From Alphaproteobacteria bacterium (lineage in GTDB: Bacteria; Pseudomonadota; Alphaproteobacteria; Micropepsales; Micropepsaceae): a stretch of DNA of 64,000 nt. The stretch lies in contig JAGWMG010000004.1 in assembly GCA_028871795.1 (NCBI GenBank), forward strand, positions 186,001 through 250,000, given 5' to 3'. Under the pieces are notes generated by a model. That model saw only the letters and a list, made by a program, of their open reading frames with translations. It had not been told where the DNA came from and made no database searches. The position numbers and the translations under genes are program-made. Positions 27,285-37,941 of the stretch are shown here, in pieces; position 1 is the first letter of the stretch, and each line of letters begins with the position of its first letter.

Positions 27285-28994
27285 GTGGCTTCGGCACAGC
27301 GCCCACGGCCGCCTCTGGCGCTTCTTCCCGAAGCTGCCGGAGTCGCATTCTGGAGGATGTGCGGAGGACTGCGGCGCCGGTGGCGCCGCGGGTGGTTCTA
27401 TCGCCGCCTGCTGAAAGGGCCGCTGGCGGACCGTATCGCGTTTCAGCCATATGACGCGCTGCCGCGCCGGCTTGAAGACGCCGATGCGCTGTTGCGCGCG
27501 CGTTTCCGTTTCAACGGCGATGTCGTCGAACCGAAAGACCGGTCGATTTTCGATCAACCCGCACCGTCGCGCGCATGGGCCGAGGCGCTGCATGGCTTCG
27601 CTTGGCTGCCTCCGCTGGCCGCGGCAGGCGGAGACGCCGCCCGCACGCTTGCCACCAATCTTCTCAGCCAATGGCTGAAGCGCAACGCGCGCTATTCCGA
27701 ACCGGCTTGGCTGCCGCATGTCACGGCGCAGCGTCTGATCAACATTTTCGGTCATGGACGATTCGTTCTGGCGAATTCCGAAATGCTGTGGCGGTCCAAA
27801 GTGTTCGTATCGCTGCGCGAACAGTCGCGCATGCTCGCGCGCATTGCCGGCGAAGCGCCCGACGGATTGCCGCGCCTGGAGACTGCGGCGGCGGTGGCCT
27901 TGTCGGGTGCCTGCCTTTCCGACAGTCCGCGCCGGTTGGAATCCGGGCTGATGCGGTTGGAGGCAGAAATCGCGCGCCAGATTCTGCCCGACGGCGGTCA
28001 CATTAGCCGCTCGCCGGAGGCGCTGGTACACGCCTATCGTCATCTCGTGATGGTGATGGACGCACTCGCAGCCACCGGTCACGAAGTGTCCCACGCGCTG
28101 CGCAGCGCCCACGACCGCATGGCCCCTATGATCCGTTTCTTCCGACACGGCGACGGCGCTTTGGCCTTGTTCAACGGCGGTTCCGAAAGCGATGCGCGCA
28201 TGATCGCCGGATTGCTGGCGCGCGACGAAGTGCGCGGCCAGCCGTTCGCATATGCCCGGCACTCCGGTTATCACCGTTTGAGCGCGGGACGCACGCTGCT
28301 GCTGCTGGATTGCGGCCAGCCGCCGCCCGGCGCCTTCTCCGTGGACGCCCACGCCGGATGCCTCGCCTTCGAACTGAGCGCCAATGCGCAGCGCATCGTC
28401 GTCAATTGCGGTGCGGTGACAGGCGCGGCTCACCGCAAATGGGAAAACCCGCTAAGAGCCACGGCAGCGCATTCGACGGTTGCGCTCGCCGATACCTCCA
28501 CGGCCGCGATCCTGGGCGAGGGGTGGCTCAGCAACCTGGTGGGACGGCGCCTGATCGGCCGCATGAATGAAATCGAGACGCGACGGGTCGAAACCTCGAA
28601 GGGCTGGACGATCGAAGCGGGCCAAGACGGCTATGTCCGTGCGTTCGGCGTCCGCCACGAGCGCGAGGTCACCCTGTCGCCGCAGGGGTTGGCGCTGACC
28701 GGCACGGATCGGCTGCTGCCACAACAGCGGCATGGCGCCGATGTTCCCTACGCCGCGCGTTTTCACATCCATCCCGACGTGCGTACGTCTCGCGCCCAGA
28801 GCGGCGACATCGTCCTGAAGCTGCCGAACGGCGAAGGCTGGCGCTTTCGGGCCGGCGTGCCGGTGGCGGTCGAGGAAAGCGTCTATCTGGGAGGCGACAC
28901 GGTTCGGCGTTCGGAGCAGCTGGTCGTGGCCGGGACTGTCAGGGATGCCCCGGTCGAGATCGACTGGTTTTTCGAGCAGATCGGGGCCATCTGA
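27285..28994 (+). CDS. Heparinase II/III family protein
   Basis: 569 aa. An N-terminal alpha/alpha-toroid region (about 90-290: [34 protein letters not shown]) precedes a heparinase II/III-like beta-sandwich domain (about 300-540, with [20 protein letters not shown] and [15 protein letters not shown]). Related lyases cleave uronic-acid polysaccharides; in alphaproteobacteria this rpe-linked version is of unknown specificity. No signal peptide is seen, which argues against extracellular polysaccharide degradation. The GTG start at 27285 is chosen by GAGGG upstream and the 4-base gap to rpe; longer starts would overlap rpe. Confidence 0.8.
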   Translation: MASAQRPRPPLALLPEAAGVAFWRMCGGLRRRWRRGWFYRRLLKGPLADRIAFQPYDALPRRLEDADALLRARFRFNGDVVEPKDRSIFDQPAPSRAWAEALHGFAWLPPLAAAGGDAARTLATNLLSQWLKRNARYSEPAWLPHVTAQRLINIFGHGRFVLANSEMLWRSKVFVSLREQSRMLARIAGEAPDGLPRLETAAAVALSGACLSDSPRRLESGLMRLEAEIARQILPDGGHISRSPEALVHAYRHLVMVMDALAATGHEVSHALRSAHDRMAPMIRFFRHGDGALALFNGGSESDARMIAGLLARDEVRGQPFAYARHSGYHRLSAGRTLLLLDCGQPPPGAFSVDAHAGCLAFELSANAQRIVVNCGAVTGAAHRKWENPLRATAAHSTVALADTSTAAILGEGWLSNLVGRRLIGRMNEIETRRVETSKGWTIEAGQDGYVRAFGVRHEREVTLSPQGLALTGTDRLLPQQRHGADVPYAARFHIHPDVRTSRAQSGDIVLKLPNGEGWRFRAGVPVAVEESVYLGGDTVRRSEQLVVAGTVRDAPVEIDWFFEQIGAI

Positions 28995-28996
28995 CA

Positions 28997-29039
28997 CACG
29001 ATCCGCAAAGCATGGAAGCGGTTTTGCGAAAAAATCGTG
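28997..29039. repeat. REP-like extragenic palindrome, copy 2
   Basis: Outer arms CACGAT (28997-29002) / ATCGTG (29034-29039) and inner arms CGCAAA (29004-29009) / TTTGCG (29023-29028). It shares GAAGCGGTTTT with the element at 2223-2247. It starts two bases after the heparinase-like stop, so the transcript could fold here. Confidence 0.5.
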
Positions 29040-29151
29040 CGCCGGCGACAGCGCGGCGGATCACGGTGCGCGACGATTCTTGCCAAGTATCGAAGGGGAG
29101 ACTATTTCGAAGCACACGTGCGGTCAGGTCCTCTTTTGTCGAAGGCATCCC

Positions 29152-30183
29152 ATGAAAGCTCTCGTGAAATCCAAGGCGGCGGAAGGTATCTGGCTCGAGA
29201 ACGTGCCGGAGCCGGTCTATGGCATCGACGACGTCCTGATCAAAGTGTTGAAAACCGGCATCTGCGGCACCGACGTCCACATCTACAACTGGGATGGCTG
29301 GGCACAGAAGACCATCAAACTCGGCACGGTGACGGGCCACGAGTTCGTGGGACGGATCGTCGCAGTCGGTAGCAGCGTACAGAGCCACAAGATCGGCGAC
29401 CTGGTCAGCGCGGAAGGCCACATCGTCTGCGGCTATTGCCGCAATTGCCTCGCTGGGCGCCGTCATCTTTGCGCCAACACGCTGGGCGTGGGCGTTAATC
29501 GAAACGGCGCCTTCGCCGAATTCGTCGCGGTGCCCGCGATGAACATCTGGCACTGCGACGCCAAGGTTCCGCTCGAGATTTATGCAATCTACGATCCGCT
29601 GGGCAACGCCGCCCATACGGCGCTGTCGTTTGATCTCGTCGGCGAGGACGTGCTCATCGCCGGGGCTGGACCCATCGGTGTGTCGGCGGTGCCGATGGCG
29701 GTGAAAGCCGGCGCGCGCCATGTGGTCGTCACCGACGTCAACGATTACCGCCTCGGCCTCGCGGACAAGATGGGGGCCACGGCGGCGGTGAACGTAAAGA
29801 AAGAAACCCTCAGGGAGGTGATGAAGAACCTCGGCATGACCGAGGGTTTCGATGTGGGCCTGGAAATGTCGGGCAATCCTGACGGCTTCCGCCAGATGAT
29901 CGAGGCCATGGCGCACGGCGGCAAGATCGCCATGCTCGGTATTCAGCCGGAGGCAACGGGCATCGACTGGAACGCCGTGGTGTTCAAGGGGCTCACCATC
30001 CGCGGCATCTACGGACGCATGTTCGGCGAGACCTGGTACAAGCTCACGTCCATGATCCAGAGCGGAATGGACATCGCGCCGGTCATCACGCACCGCTTTT
30101 CCTACAAGGATTTCCAAAAGGGGTTCGACGTCATGCGCTCGGGCAACTCGGGGAAGGTCATTCTCGATTGGAGTGAATTGTGA
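29152..30183 (+). CDS. tdh: L-threonine 3-dehydrogenase
   Basis: 343 aa zinc-dependent medium-chain dehydrogenase oxidising threonine to 2-amino-3-ketobutyrate with NAD. Catalytic zinc site [15 protein letters not shown] and GHEFVGRI; structural zinc cysteines in [21 protein letters not shown]-binding [26 protein letters not shown] near the C-terminus is typical of Tdh. ATG at 29152. The stop overlaps the kbl GTG start (GTGA), coupling both steps of threonine-to-glycine catabolism. Confidence 0.96.
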   Translation: MKALVKSKAAEGIWLENVPEPVYGIDDVLIKVLKTGICGTDVHIYNWDGWAQKTIKLGTVTGHEFVGRIVAVGSSVQSHKIGDLVSAEGHIVCGYCRNCLAGRRHLCANTLGVGVNRNGAFAEFVAVPAMNIWHCDAKVPLEIYAIYDPLGNAAHTALSFDLVGEDVLIAGAGPIGVSAVPMAVKAGARHVVVTDVNDYRLGLADKMGATAAVNVKKETLREVMKNLGMTEGFDVGLEMSGNPDGFRQMIEAMAHGGKIAMLGIQPEATGIDWNAVVFKGLTIRGIYGRMFGETWYKLTSMIQSGMDIAPVITHRFSYKDFQKGFDVMRSGNSGKVILDWSEL

Positions 30184-31370
30184 GGGCCGCTCTCGACGAA
30201 TCCCTGCACACCGACCTCGCGGCGATGGCGAAGGCCGGCACGCTGAAAACCTTCCGCCACATTACCGGCCCGATGGACACCGAAGTCACGATGGCAGAGA
30301 TGGGCGGGCGCGTGCTGGTCCTTTCCTCCAACAATTATCTCGGCCTTGCAGATCATCCGGAGGTCGTCGCTGCCGGCAAGAAGGCCTTGGACGAATATGG
30401 CGCGGGCACAGCCTCGGTGCGCTTCATCTGCGGCACGTTCTCCGTTCACGGCCAGATCGAAACAGCGCTGGCGCAACTGTCGCATACGGAAAGCGCGCTC
30501 ACCTATGTTTCCTGCTGGGCGGCCAACACCGGGCTGATCCCTGCCGTCGCGGGCGAAGAGGATGCGCTGATTTCCGATGCGCTCAACCACGCTTCCCTGA
30601 TCGACGGCTGCCGCGGGGCCAAGGCCAAGCGGTTTGTCTACAAGCACTCCGACATGGCGGACCTCGAAGCTAAGCTCGCCGACGTGAAAGGGGCGCGGCG
30701 CGTCTTCATCGTCACCGACGGCGTGTTCAGCATGGAAGGCGACATCGCGCGCCTGCCGGACATCGTCGCACTGGCGCGGAAGTACGACGTGTCCGTGATC
30801 CTCGACGATTCCCACGGCACCGGCGTCATGGGCAAGCACGGACGCGGCACGGCGGAGCATTTCGGCGTCGAAGGCCAGATCGACATCGTCACCGGTACGC
30901 TGGGCAAGGCGCTTGGCGGCGCGGCGGGCGGCTATGTCGCAGGGTCGAAAATGCTGGTGGATTACTTGCAGCAGGTCTCGCGCCCGCAACTGTTCTCCAA
31001 CGCCCTGCCGGCGACCATTGCCGCCAGCGCCATGAAGGCGGTGGAAATCCTGGAACGCGAGCCCGGGCGCGTCGAACGGCTGCACGCGATCACCCGGAAG
31101 CTGCGCGACGGGTTGAAAGCCCGTGGATTCAAGCCGTTGGAAGGCGAGTCGGCCATCGTGCCGATCATCGTCGGCGACACGGCGTTCGCCATCCGCATGA
31201 GCAAGGAGCTGCTGTCGGAGGGCATCTTCATCACCGGCTTCGGCTATCCCGTGGTGCCGGAGGGCACGGCGCGTCTGCGCATCCAAGCCTGCGCCGCGCT
31301 CAGCGATGCGCAGATCGATTTCGCGCTGGCGACGTTCGAGAAGGTCGGAAAGAAGCTCGGAGTCATTTGA
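30180..31370 (+). CDS. kbl: 2-amino-3-ketobutyrate CoA ligase (glycine C-acetyltransferase)
   Basis: 396 aa PLP enzyme splitting 2-amino-3-ketobutyrate with CoA into glycine and acetyl-CoA. Alpha-oxoamine synthase signatures: [52 protein letters not shown] and the PLP-lysine segment [18 protein letters not shown] start overlapping the tdh stop. sdhB begins 69 bases downstream on the same strand, so read-through from tdh-kbl into sdhB is possible. Confidence 0.96.
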   Translation: MRAALDESLHTDLAAMAKAGTLKTFRHITGPMDTEVTMAEMGGRVLVLSSNNYLGLADHPEVVAAGKKALDEYGAGTASVRFICGTFSVHGQIETALAQLSHTESALTYVSCWAANTGLIPAVAGEEDALISDALNHASLIDGCRGAKAKRFVYKHSDMADLEAKLADVKGARRVFIVTDGVFSMEGDIARLPDIVALARKYDVSVILDDSHGTGVMGKHGRGTAEHFGVEGQIDIVTGTLGKALGGAAGGYVAGSKMLVDYLQQVSRPQLFSNALPATIAASAMKAVEILEREPGRVERLHAITRKLRDGLKARGFKPLEGESAIVPIIVGDTAFAIRMSKELLSEGIFITGFGYPVVPEGTARLRIQACAALSDAQIDFALATFEKVGKKLGVI

Positions 31371-31439
31371 ACTGTGCGTTGCGGCGCAGGGCGCGCTTTG
31401 CTAAGCACTTGTAAGCACACCATTCATCCGGGGATTCGC

Positions 31440-32234
31440 ATGGTCCAGTTCACTTTGCCCAGAGGCAGCAAGCCGAAGAGGGGCAAAAGGTGGAAAGCGC
31501 CCAAGACCGCCAACGGCAAGAAACCGAAGCGGACCAAGGAGTTCCGCGTCTATCGCTACGATCCCGTGGCAGGCGGTAACCCGCGCATCGATACCTATAG
31601 GGTCGACCTGACGAGTTGCGGGCCGATGGTCTTGGACGCTCTGGTCAAGATCAAGAACGAGATCGACCCAACGCTAACCTTCCGCCGGTCTTGCCGCGAA
31701 GGCGTGTGCGGTTCCTGCGCCATGAACATCGCCGGCAGCAACACTCTGGCCTGCACCAAGGCGATCGCCGACGTGTCTGGCCCGGTCGCCGTCTATCCTT
31801 TGCCGCACATGCCGGTGGTGAAGGACCTCGTGCCGGACATGGCGCTATTCTACGCCCAATACGCTTCCATCGGGCCGTTTCTCCAGACCAAGACGCCGCC
31901 GCCCGAGACCGAGTGGATGCAATCACCCGAAGATCGCGCCAAGCTGGACGGGCTTTACGAGTGCATCCTGTGCGCCTGCTGCTCGACCTCCTGCCCGAGC
32001 TATTGGTGGAATTCCGACCGCTACCTGGGGCCGGCGGCACTGCTGCAGTCCTATCGCTGGCTGGCCGACAGCCGCGACGATATGACCGGGGAGCGCCTGG
32101 ACAATCTGGAAGACCCGTTCCGGCTCTATCGCTGCCATACGATTATGAACTGCACCAGCGCCTGCCCGAAGGGTCTCAATCCCGCCAAGGCTATCGGCGA
32201 GATCAAGCAGATGTTGGTCAAGCGCAGCGTGTGA
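31440..32234 (+). CDS. sdhB: Succinate dehydrogenase iron-sulfur subunit
   Basis: 264 aa. 2Fe-2S cluster Cys85, Cys90, Cys93 and Cys105 in [10 protein letters not shown]...LAC; 4Fe-4S/3Fe-4S ferredoxin part with [16 protein letters not shown] and [18 protein letters not shown] basic, Lys-rich N-terminal extension (about 9-34) precedes the fold. It transfers electrons from SdhA to the SdhCD quinone site. Unusually it lies 6.4 kb from, and on the strand opposite to, sdhCDA. All cluster ligands are intact, so it is presumably the working copy. Confidence 0.96.
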   Translation: MVQFTLPRGSKPKRGKRWKAPKTANGKKPKRTKEFRVYRYDPVAGGNPRIDTYRVDLTSCGPMVLDALVKIKNEIDPTLTFRRSCREGVCGSCAMNIAGSNTLACTKAIADVSGPVAVYPLPHMPVVKDLVPDMALFYAQYASIGPFLQTKTPPPETEWMQSPEDRAKLDGLYECILCACCSTSCPSYWWNSDRYLGPAALLQSYRWLADSRDDMTGERLDNLEDPFRLYRCHTIMNCTSACPKGLNPAKAIGEIKQMLVKRSV

Positions 32235-32248
32235 GTTATGCTTCGCGC

Positions 32249-32521
32249 ATGACGCGAATGAATGCTGCGCTATTGGCTGGCGTCGGGACGGCTTTGCTCT
32301 TTGCGGCGGCGTTTTCGTTGATCGATTGGCTAGTTGGTACGGCTGGCTTTTGGCGTGGCTTTTTCTCTCCGCTTTTCGTAGCCGGTGTCATCGTCTTCAA
32401 CAGCGTCGTGGTACTTCCGGTCATAATCTGGCGGCAGCGCCGTGCGAAACGCGAAGAGAAAGACGAACGCGCTACGCCGCTGCCTGCTTCGGAGCGCCTG
32501 AAAGTCCGGCGCGGAGTCTGA
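32249..32521 (+). CDS. Small two-helix membrane protein, unknown
   Basis: 90 aa starting 14 bases after the sdhB stop. Two hydrophobic segments (about 7-29 and 38-60) are followed by a highly charged tail (RQRRAKREEKDER). The last 50 bases overlap the 3' end of the convergent diiron gene. No recognised domain. It may be cotranscribed with sdhB, but nothing shows it belongs to complex II. Confidence 0.5.
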   Translation: MTRMNAALLAGVGTALLFAAAFSLIDWLVGTAGFWRGFFSPLFVAGVIVFNSVVVLPVIIWRQRRAKREEKDERATPLPASERLKVRRGV

Positions 32522-33341
32522 GCATGCGCCACAGAAGCGCCTCGGCCAACTTCGTTAGACGCCCATGCGGGTCGGCACCCACGGCTTTCGCCACCATCTG
32601 AGTCAGCTTCGCGATGTGGCGGCGGCGATAGATGCGCAGAGTGGTATTGTAGCCGGCCTTGGCGTAGACCGCGCGGACATAGGGCACGGTTGCGACCTGA
32701 TCCGCCGGGACGACGGCGCAGTAATAGGCATAGCTGAGTTCGTCGTCGTCAGATTCATTCACGCGGGCGACGGCGACCTGCAACTTCTTCCAGAAGGGCA
32801 GGTCCGGTTCATCCTGCTTATGAAGAGTCTCGTAGAACAGCCTATAATGCCTGAATTCGTCGGCGGCGATCCGCCCGGCGATCTCTTTCAGGACAGGTTC
32901 GTCGGTCGCGTCCTTGATAGCGGAGTAATAGGACGATGTACCGCTCTCCACCACGCAGCGGGCGATCATCTCGGCACGGCGCGAGCCGCGCACCGACACG
33001 TCGTGCGGGTTGGCGAAATGCGCGGGCCGGTAGCCCTTGTGAAAACGCGCGAACGTCTCGTCGAATTTGAAGCTGGGGTCGGCCATTTCCGCCCAACGGC
33101 CGAGCGTCTTGCCGTGCTGGCTTTCCTCGCGGCCCCATTCGTCGATGGCGGCCAACGTATCGGAGCCGGAATCTTTGAAGATGCGTTTGAGGTAGGTGAC
33201 GTAGTCCGGCGCGTTGTATTCGACGAGGGCAGCCGTCTTGATGGCGTTCAGCATCCACGGCTTGATTTTCGAGGCATCGAAGTTCGCCCACAAAACGTCG
33301 TTCGGGCTCCAGCCTTTCGCGTACACCTTGCCGTCCAACAT
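32472..33341 (-). CDS. Ferritin-like diiron protein, acyl-ACP desaturase-like
   Basis: 289 aa, mostly helical. It has four metal-ligand helices in order: Glu in LVEYNAPDYVTYL, EExxH in WGREESQHGKTL, Glu in VVESGTSSYYSA and DExxH in AADEFRHYRLF. This is the pattern of carboxylate-bridged diiron enzymes, closest by eye to acyl-ACP desaturases (EENRHG / DEKRHE), though shorter than the ~330-aa plant enzymes. A desaturase or monooxygenase activity is inferred; the substrate is unknown. No membrane segment. Upstream 33342-33597 (256 bases) is AT-richer and holds its promoter. Confidence 0.75.
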   Translation of the reverse strand: MLDGKVYAKGWSPNDVLWANFDASKIKPWMLNAIKTAALVEYNAPDYVTYLKRIFKDSGSDTLAAIDEWGREESQHGKTLGRWAEMADPSFKFDETFARFHKGYRPAHFANPHDVSVRGSRRAEMIARCVVESGTSSYYSAIKDATDEPVLKEIAGRIAADEFRHYRLFYETLHKQDEPDLPFWKKLQVAVARVNESDDDELSYAYYCAVVPADQVATVPYVRAVYAKAGYNTTLRIYRRRHIAKLTQMVAKAVGADPHGRLTKLAEALLWRMLRLRAGLSGAPKQAAA

Positions 33342-33597
33342 CGTCGCGTCCGCCCAAGTCTTCGCAGTGCAACAATGTTCTTTATAGCAAAACCGCTCGC
33401 CTTTACGGAACAGCTTTTCAGCAACTTAACCCTAGAGCGAAATGGGATAAGGTTATTTTTCCTGCTATGTTCGTGTTCATTGGCGCTTGTTCGGGCAGGC
33501 ATTTGCTTGCTCGTGTGGTGGAATTCGCCCGCCTTGCGTAAATAAAAAAAGGGTGCTGCCAATGGCCGGAGGGGCTGTTGAAGTGGGAGAAGCCTGA

Positions 33598-34095
33598 ATG
33601 AAAACACACAAGAAGATCGCATTCGCTGCATCGGCGCTTGTCTTGTCGGTCGCGGTGGCGTCCGCACAGGGCGTGACCGGCGCTCCGTCGCCCAACAATC
33701 CGCTTGTTCCGACAGGGACGACGGTGCCTATCGTTCCGGCTGGGACGGTGCCTACAAATTTACCGCCGATTCCAGTCGGAAATCATTACGTCTGCTATCC
33801 AGTGAAGGCGCTGACGCAATTCAAACCGCATACCGCCGTTTTCCATGACCAGTTCGGAACCTGGAACGTGTATGTGCTTAGCATCACACGGCTTTGCACA
33901 CCGGCTCTCAAGAGGGCCGATGGCAGGGTCTACGAGATGGTCAACCCGCGGCTGCACATGACCTGCTATCAGATTCGTTATCAGACAGGTCCGCTGCCGC
34001 CGGTGATCACCAACGACCAATTCGGACCGCTGCGGCTGACACTGTCACCCGCTACCGAAGTCTGCCTACCAGCTGGAAAGACTCCGCTGAAATAG
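33598..34095 (+). CDS. Secreted protein with two tandem DQFG/LC-P repeats
   Basis: 165 aa. Signal peptide with cleavage after ASA (residue 22), a Pro/Thr/Val linker (about 25-60), then two copies of one ~50-residue motif. Copy 1: HYVCYPVKA, FHDQFGTWNVYV, TRLCTPALKR. Copy 2: HMTCYQIRYQ, TNDQFGPLRLTL, TEVCLPAGKT. Each copy has a conserved Cys pair. Proteins with this DQFG-type repeat occur widely in bacteria as exported proteins of unknown role (DUF7450-like, from memory). Preceded by an AT-rich interval; a hairpin follows. Confidence 0.7.
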   Translation: MKTHKKIAFAASALVLSVAVASAQGVTGAPSPNNPLVPTGTTVPIVPAGTVPTNLPPIPVGNHYVCYPVKALTQFKPHTAVFHDQFGTWNVYVLSITRLCTPALKRADGRVYEMVNPRLHMTCYQIRYQTGPLPPVITNDQFGPLRLTLSPATEVCLPAGKTPLK

Positions 34096-34111
34096 CCGTT
34101 TGATTCGGCGT

Positions 34112-34141
34112 GGCTCCGCGGTCGTAGGCGGCCGCGGAGCC
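34112..34141. terminator. Hairpin between convergent genes
   Basis: Perfect 10-base arms GGCTCCGCGG (34112-34121) and CCGCGGAGCC (34132-34141), 10-base loop. Lies between the secreted-protein stop and the atpC stop, so it probably ends both transcripts, although no clear T run follows on either side. Confidence 0.6.
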
Positions 34142-34146
34142 GCTCA

Positions 34147-34545
34147 CTAAAGCGTAGCGCGCATGCCCTTGAGATGATCCAGCGTTTCCTGGGCCTTGGC
34201 TCGCTCGCTGTCGGTCTTCGCCAACGCGAGGTCTTCCTCGGCGTTCTTGATCCGCTGGTCGAGCGTCGCGGCATCCAGCTCCGCCACCGGGACGGCCTCG
34301 TCCGCGAGCACGGTCAGCTTGCCCGGGTTCACTTCGGCAAAGCCTCCGATGACATAGAAGCGTTGATCGCCCTCGGTCCCGCCCGACACTGCGATGACGC
34401 CGGGGCGCAGGGTGGAGATCAATGGCATATGACCCGCCATCACGCCCATGTCGCCCTCCGAGCCCGGAATGGTGACCATTTCGGCCTCCGTTGAGAGCAG
34501 CAGCCGTTCAGGAGAGACGAGGTCGAAGGCGATCTTGTCGGTCAT
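34147..34545 (-). CDS. atpC: ATP synthase F1 epsilon subunit
   Basis: 132 aa. N-terminal beta-sandwich (KIAFDLVSPERLLLSTEAEM, VTIPGSEGDMGVMAGHMPLI, then PGKLTVLADEAV) followed by a helical hairpin (about 90-130) rich in Ala, Lys and Glu. Part of the central stalk; inhibits and couples F1 rotation. The start lies 3 bases after the atpD stop. Last gene of the operon. Confidence 0.94.
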   Translation of the reverse strand: MTDKIAFDLVSPERLLLSTEAEMVTIPGSEGDMGVMAGHMPLISTLRPGVIAVSGGTEGDQRFYVIGGFAEVNPGKLTVLADEAVPVAELDAATLDQRIKNAEEDLALAKTDSERAKAQETLDHLKGMRATL

Positions 34546-34548
34546 CGG

Positions 34549-36015
<1,467 letters not shown>

Positions 36016-36423
36016 TCAGACGACGGTCAGCGCGACCGGCACGTTGCCGCGCGTCGCTCTGGAATAAGGGCAGATCTTGTGGGCGTCTTCGAGCAGCGCC
36101 TGCACGGCTGTCTTGTCCGCGCCCGGCACGTGGAGCGTGATGTCCACCTTTAACGCGAAGCTGATCTCGTCCTTGTCGAGCGTGACCTGCACGCCGACGG
36201 CCGCCTTTGCGGGATCGATGCCGTGCTTGCGGCCCAGCGCGATCACCGCTTGGTTGAAGCAGGCCGAATAGCCCAGCGCAAAAAGCTGCTCCGGATTGTG
36301 CCCGTCGCCGGCGCCGCCGAGTTCCTTCGGAAACGCCATCGACAACGCCAGCGCGCCGCCATCGAGGTGGGCGCGGCCTTCGCGCCCGCCCTTGCTTGCC
36401 GCCTTCGTGGTGTAGCTCGCCAT
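36016..36423 (-). CDS. Organic hydroperoxide resistance protein (OsmC/Ohr family)
   Basis: 135 aa thiol peroxidase reducing organic hydroperoxides. The two redox cysteines sit in the Ohr-type contexts NPEQLFALGYSACFNQA and KICPYSRATRGNVPV, and the active-site Arg region is in the N-terminal strands. Ohr rather than general OsmC is favoured by CPYSRATRGN. Located inside the ATP synthase gene series on the same strand, 24 bases before atpD, so probably transcribed with it. No OhrR regulator gene is adjacent. Confidence 0.88.
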   Translation of the reverse strand: MASYTTKAASKGGREGRAHLDGGALALSMAFPKELGGAGDGHNPEQLFALGYSACFNQAVIALGRKHGIDPAKAAVGVQVTLDKDEISFALKVDITLHVPGADKTAVQALLEDAHKICPYSRATRGNVPVALTVV

Positions 36424-36510
36424 CGTCCGGTTCCTTTCTCTAGAACGCCTCGGCGTCGGGAGTCATTATAGTCAGTGTCAGCAGACGGCCATTCCCGGCG
36501 GACGGCGCAG

Positions 36511-36996
36511 CTAACGAAAAAGTAATGGCGTGAAGTGTGCGATCAAACCGCCGGCGATTAATGATCCGAGCGTCAGTGCGACATTTGTTATGAAGGCGCG
36601 CCGGCCATGTCTCGAAAACTGTCCTTCTAAAGCTGCCGTGACGGCGTCCAACTGTTCCTTCGTAAGGGATTTTATTTCTTTGTATTTTTCGACCTCCGCC
36701 TTCAATTTGTTTGCTGTTGATGTTCTGTCTTGTATTTCCTGCTCCAGCTGTTTCAACAGCGTGGTCGCTTGACCGACGGCTCTCAGCGCTTCCGAAATGC
36801 GATCTTCGAGAGACGAAATGCCTTTCTTCTCTCTCGGTGGCAAACCTAATAGCCGACGGAAAGCTGGACTCCGTCGAACCAGAATGAAGTACCAATACGA
36901 AACCGAGATTCCAAGATACGCGCCTAATGTGGTTGCTATAGCGGCATTGTTCTGCCAACCAAGAAGTCGGGAAATATGTTGAACAAAGTCCTCCAT
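36511..36996 (-). CDS. Membrane/coiled-coil protein inserted in atp operon, unknown
   Basis: 161 aa. Order: transmembrane segment (about 18-41, IATTLGAYLGISVSYWYFIL), short Arg-rich loop, long coiled coil (about 60-120, with ALRAVGQATTLLKQLEQEI and ANKLKAEVEKYKEI), transmembrane segment (about 134-157). No known family is recognised. By eye, base composition is clearly lower in GC than the flanking atp genes, with TTTTATTTCTTTG-like stretches, suggesting horizontal acquisition. It lies 75 bases after the atpG stop and 87 bases before ohr. Whether it acts on ATP synthase is unknown. Confidence 0.7.
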   Translation of the reverse strand: MEDFVQHISRLLGWQNNAAIATTLGAYLGISVSYWYFILVRRSPAFRRLLGLPPREKKGISSLEDRISEALRAVGQATTLLKQLEQEIQDRTSTANKLKAEVEKYKEIKSLTKEQLDAVTAALEGQFSRHGRRAFITNVALTLGSLIAGGLIAHFTPLLFR

Positions 36997-37071
36997 TCAT
37001 CCCCCCACAATCTCTGTTGCGAGAACCATCTGATACACGCACAACGCGAATCCTGCAACTTGTATACATTG

Positions 37072-37941
37072 CTATAAAGCTTCTGCGCCGGAGATGATTT
37101 CGATCAGTTCCTTGGTGATCTGCGCCTGCCGCGTGCGGTTGTAGAGCAGGGTGACCTTGTCGATCACCTCGTCGGCGTTGCGCGTGGCGCCGTCCATGGC
37201 GGTCATCTTGGCGCCGAATTCCCCAGCGACATTCTCAAGCAGCGCATGGAAAATCTGCACGCTGACGTTGCGCGGCAGCAGGTCCGCCAGGATTTCCCGT
37301 TCGTCGGGCTCGTACTCGTAGAAAGCTCCGCCCGTCTTGGTTTCCTCGACCGGCGCGGGGATGAGCTGCGTTGCCGTGGGTATCTGGCTCATCACCGATT
37401 TGAATCGCGCATAGACGACGGTCGCCTTGTCGAAGACGCCTTCGTCGAACATCGCCAGCACGCGCTTGCCGACGGCCTGCGCATTGGCGAAACCGATGCG
37501 CTTGACGCCGGTGAATTCGACCGTATCGACGATCAACGGTCCGTGCACGCGCCGGAGCTGGTCGCGGCCTTTGCGGCCGACGCACAGGATCAGAACCTTC
37601 TTGCCGTCCCGCCTTAGCGCCTCGATCTTCTGCTTTGCCAGCCGCACGATGTTGGTGTTGAAGCCGCCGCACAGGCCGCGATCCGACGTCGCCACGATCA
37701 GCAGATGCGTGTCGTCCTTGCCGGTGCCGGTAAGAAGCTTCGGCGCGCCCGGATTGTCCTTCATGCCGCCCGCCAGATTGGCGATCGCTTCGCCCATTTT
37801 CTCGGCGTAGGGACGCGCGGCAATGGCGGCATCCAGCGCGCGGCGGAACTTCGAGGCCGCCACCATCTGCTGGGCCTTGGTGATCTTGCGGATCCCTTTG
37901 ACCGAGGCGATGCGATTACGGAGGGCCTTCAGGCTAGCCAT
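37072..37941 (-). CDS. atpG: ATP synthase F1 gamma subunit
   Basis: 289 aa rotor shaft. The N-terminal helix [20 protein letters not shown] and [15 protein letters not shown], the central Rossmann-like part with [13 protein letters not shown], and the C-terminal helix [20 protein letters not shown] with [15 protein letters not shown] are diagnostic. The ATG at 37941 shares its A with the atpA stop (TGATG), so the two are coupled. A longer open frame upstream lies inside atpA and is ignored. Confidence 0.96.
   Translation of the reverse strand: MASLKALRNRIASVKGIRKITKAQQMVAASKFRRALDAAIAARPYAEKMGEAIANLAGGMKDNPGAPKLLTGTGKDDTHLLIVATSDRGLCGGFNTNIVRLAKQKIEALRRDGKKVLILCVGRKGRDQLRRVHGPLIVDTVEFTGVKRIGFANAQAVGKRVLAMFDEGVFDKATVVYARFKSVMSQIPTATQLIPAPVEETKTGGAFYEYEPDEREILADLLPRNVSVQIFHALLENVAGEFGAKMTAMDGATRNADEVIDKVTLLYNRTRQAQITKELIEIISGAEAL

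Noticed and set aside
29040-29151. Regulatory riboswitch upstream of tdh
   Set aside because: No recognisable glycine or threonine leader structure; only the REP-like palindrome just upstream and a normal start region are seen.
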